Shown: one piece after another, positions 61,845 to 64,000 of the stretch
Layout: each line of letters starts with the position of its first letter
How positions within the stretch are numbered: the first letter of the stretch is position 1
Assembly: GCF_001039355.2 (NCBI RefSeq)
Contig: NW_019774092.1
Location: 16,467 to 80,466 of the forward strand
From: Lingula anatina
Lineage: Eukaryota; Brachiopoda; Lingulata; Lingulida; Lingulidae
Length of the DNA stretch: 64,000 nucleotides
Direction: 5' to 3'
Program-made: the position numbers and the translations under genes
The notes under the pieces: generated by a model
Told to the model about the DNA's origin: nothing
The model's input: the letters and a program-made list of their open reading frames with translations, nothing else
The model's database searches: none

Positions 61845-62370
61845 TTTACACGGTCTCTAGGTCGTGCTACACGTTCTTGATATTATATCAACAACAATAC
61901 AGGTCAAACGTAGCATATGTAACCTGTGGTTACTAATAACGTATCGGTTGTGGGCATTGTGACGGCCAGTCTTTGTTGTAAGCAGTTTCCATGCGCTATC
62001 GTATTAGCAGGGTCTTAGTAGTACTTGGCCTGAGCACGGGCTGTCAAATCTGCTGTGGTTATAACGGGGTGTGGGTTATATCTGCAGCAGTTTTTATACT
62101 TGGTTTTTAAGATAAACTGACTGGCAACAGCGTCAATTTGATAAGAATTACGAGGTATGTTGTGTGGATTTGTTTTGTGTGGTACAGACGATCATAGGTT
62201 TATTTTGTAAACCTTATGTACATGTAGATGTACACGTACAATGTAGGTATGTGTGGGGGGTGGGGGTTGAGAGAGAGAGGGTGGGGGCAGAAAAAGAACA
62301 GTGGTTTCAAGACATGCTGTATATAAGGGTTTGTCAATACATTGCTTCTCAGAGGGATTTTCTCTTTCAG

Positions 62371-62393
62371 TGTAGGGTTGTAGCACCACAGCA
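62371..62393 (+). other. 5' UTR exon segment of KY-like gene
   Basis: A strong acceptor TTTTCTCTTTCAG ends at 62370. The 23 bases between it and the ATG at 62394 look like the 3' part of a split 5' UTR, so the promoter probably lies further upstream. A purine-rich stretch at 62256-62301 lies before it. Confidence 0.5.
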
Positions 62394-62504
62394 ATGGGGT
62401 GTGGAGCGTCTAAAACCACAGCCGATGAAAATGCTGGGCGACAGCTCACTCATTATCAAAAGGCAGAGCAAAGACGAGATCAGCAAAAACAACAACAACA
62501 ACAA

Positions 62505-62551
<47 letters not shown>

Positions 62552-62753
62552 ACAACAACAACAACCCCTGACCACCACTTCTGACACGGCTGTTGTCAAA
62601 AATGACGTGGGATCTTTACCGGTGACGGTAGGGAACATTTCGACGTCAAACGAGAGCGGGTCCCCGCCCGAACCCTGTCCACCAGCCACCAAGAAGAATG
62701 AGTACATCCCAGATTTGACTATATTCAATACCATTGATCAACATGCACTACAG
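62394..62753 (+). CDS. KY-like exon 1 (myristoylation signal, polyQ)
   Basis: It is 120 codons, ends CAG|GTGAGT in phase 0, and starts MGCGASKTTADENAG. It carries a mixed CAA/CAG tract and a linker NESGSPPEPCPPATKK, then EYIPDLTIFNTIDQHALQ leading into the catalytic domain. Confidence 0.87.
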
Positions 62754-63898
62754 GTGAGTATATGTTGAATCAATTTTTAAAGTACGGATGATTGAAAATA
62801 ATTAGTTGCCGGTCAATATACGACTGACCAAGTTGTGAACAATAGTTGATAAACATATGCGTGGAATTCACAAGAAATAATGCTTACGAAAGTTGATAAT
62901 CTCTCACGGGTTAAAAAATGTATCCACTTGTTGCATCCACCACAATTTATAAAAATTTAAATAACGTTGTACTTTTGAGATTTCCATATAATTCCTTGTT
63001 GTAGGCCTATTTATCATCATTTTTGTGTCGGATATTCATTGCAGTAGGATTTTGTTGTAACTTATGTCTTATGATGTCTTCTTATCAGGCACCGGAGTCA
63101 GCAGCTGACTCCATGGAAAGCTTGGTCAAGTATTTGATACCGGTGTGTTCTCACAACTTGGAGAAGGCGCGTGTTTTGTTCCGATGGATCAGCAACAATA
63201 TCCAGTAAGTGGGTGAACTGAAAATTTTATTTTTAATTAGACTGTAATCTACGGAATCCCAGGAGGGCCAAATAAAAAAATTCAAAACAAATTTAAAATG
63301 AAAAAAAAAGTCAATGCAAATTTGAAATGAAAAAAGGTTGAGAAATTGGCGAGCTGAAAATTATATTAAGAGTTTCGTAGAATAGGGCTAGAACCTAATC
63401 GAAATATCTCTAATTGATTTTGATAATAAAAATATAGACGACTTTGGTATACTGTCAACATGATGTAAGAACACACTTGATGAATAAAACAAATAGAAAC
63501 GAAAATCGATTTATTGAGACACATCTTGAATTCAAAACAATGATAATAATGTATTTATTTAGAGAATAAAATCCACAAAAGTATGTTCCGTAGACTTTAC
63601 AAATGAAATACGAAGTTGAAAGGATTACATCAGATTTAAAGTTAAGTAATGGTATTAAAGTGGAAAGAAAATGTTCAATTAAAATGTTCTGTGTTAAAGG
63701 CAAACAGATACATGTTAGCAAATAAATAAGAGGGAAGACTTGTCAATAACTTGGAAATTCAATTTCTTGTCGTAGGTATGACGGGGAGGGTTTCAAAAAC
63801 GGTGTTTCAGGCGATGAAAATTGTTCAGCCGAGGGCGCGTTGAAGGGGAGACGTGCAGTGTGCACTGGATATGCCAAGTTGTATCAGGCCATGTGCAG
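62394..63898 (+). CDS. Kyphoscoliosis-peptidase (KY/hillarin)-type transglutaminase-like protein, 5' part, runs off the window
   Basis: CDS exons 62394-62753, 63089-63204 and about 63776-63898, then a donor GTAAGC; about 199 codons are in the window. Seen: MGCGASK (Gly2 for N-myristoylation, Cys3 for palmitoylation), a 25-residue Gln tract (33-57), a Pro/Ser/Thr linker, then the transglutaminase-like domain. SLVKYLIPVC..LEKARVLFRWISNNIQYDG is the characteristic start, and RRAVCTGYAKLYQAMC holds the expected catalytic Cys (188). The His and Asp of the triad would lie downstream, outside the window. Known: KY and hillarin act in muscle and cytoskeleton maintenance, and proteolytic activity is uncertain in many members. 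The acyl anchor would place this protein on membranes. Confidence 0.88.
62490..62564 (+). repeat. CAA/CAG repeat coding for 25 glutamines
   Basis: The tract is in frame in the KY-like exon 1 and interrupted: CAA5 CAG3 CAA5 CAG3 CAA3 CAG CAA5. The mixture of codons and the duplicated CAA5-CAG3 block suggest past slippage now partly stabilised. Confidence 0.95.
63089..63204 (+). CDS. KY-like exon 2 (start of transglutaminase-like domain)
   Basis: It is 116 nt long with acceptor TTCTTATCAG and donor CA|GTAAGT, phase 2. It encodes APESAADSMESLVKYLIPVC and then LEKARVLFRWISNNI, the helix pair that opens KY and related bacterial-type transglutaminase domains. Confidence 0.9.
63776..63898 (+). CDS. 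KY-like exon 3 (catalytic Cys)
   Basis: Acceptor CTTGTCGTAG; donor ATGTGCAG|GTAAGC. It encodes YDGEGFKNGVSGDENCSAEG and the motif RRAVCTGYAKLYQAMC, in which C188 is the nucleophile position of the fold. It ends in phase 2 and the next exon is beyond the window. Confidence 0.88.
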
Positions 63899-64000
63899 GT
63901 AAGCAAGTTTTTTTATCTTGCACTTGACTGTAAATATGTGAAAATGCATATTTATTATCACCTTGATGTTTTCACTTTGACCATTTATTCAATAGAATAA

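Larger units (their letters stand above)
58114..62370. other. 3' UTR of JmjC gene and intergenic region
   Basis: No further gene was recognised. It contains two long (TA)n tracts bracketing a 68-bp repeat, a second copy of that repeat, a GA tract, a C-run/G-run pair and two adjacent short hairpins. Confidence 0.65.

Noticed and set aside
1-64000. CRISPR arrays, bacterial operons, rRNA or tRNA genes
   Set aside because: None seen; the repeats are microsatellites or transposon-like and the genes are spliced.

Overview
The window is AT-rich, intron-rich animal nuclear DNA from an invertebrate bilaterian. It has spliced genes with GT..AG introns, very many microsatellites, small inverted-repeat elements and no bacterial-type gene packing. 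The gene families fit a marine lophotrochozoan (mollusc, brachiopod) or an invertebrate deuterostome; I cannot choose between these from sequence alone. Four multi-exon genes could be assembled by hand with consistent splice phases. A fifth possible exon (47516-47606) is unassigned.

Layout. 1-6457: intergenic, repeats only. 6458-24738 (minus): RGK-family (Rad/Gem/Kir-like) small GTPase, four coding exons, 424 aa. Its P-loop and switch II are eroded, but the guanine-specificity motifs are intact. 24739-34970: intergenic, with an imbricated repeat cluster at 28707-31950. 34971-43392 (minus): five-exon gene for a 202-aa signal-peptide protein. It resembles the extracellular domain of the TMEM145/GPR180 seven-TM family but appears to end in a single hydrophobic segment. 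43393-50538: intergenic, with a small TIR element and a 646-base N gap. 50539-58113 (plus): four-exon gene for a 333-aa type II membrane JmjC/cupin-8 Fe(II)/2-oxoglutarate oxygenase. 58114-62393: intergenic. 62394-end (plus): first three coding exons of a kyphoscoliosis-peptidase/hillarin-type transglutaminase-like protein, with a predicted myristoylated N-terminus and a 25-residue glutamine tract. It runs off the window.

Assembly caution. Two large near-identical direct duplications, 12797-14711/14713-16632 and 36058-39390/39392-about 42748, each meet exactly at a single lower-case n. This is the pattern left when overlapping contig ends (probably two haplotypes) are abutted instead of merged. 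It duplicates exon 2 of the RGK gene and exons 2-3 of the TMEM145-like gene. The real locus is probably about 5.2 kb shorter, with one copy of each exon.

The genes show no evident functional link; they look like ordinary neighbours. The most novel leads are the single-pass TMEM145-like ectodomain protein, the degenerate RGK nucleotide site and the unclassified TIR elements.
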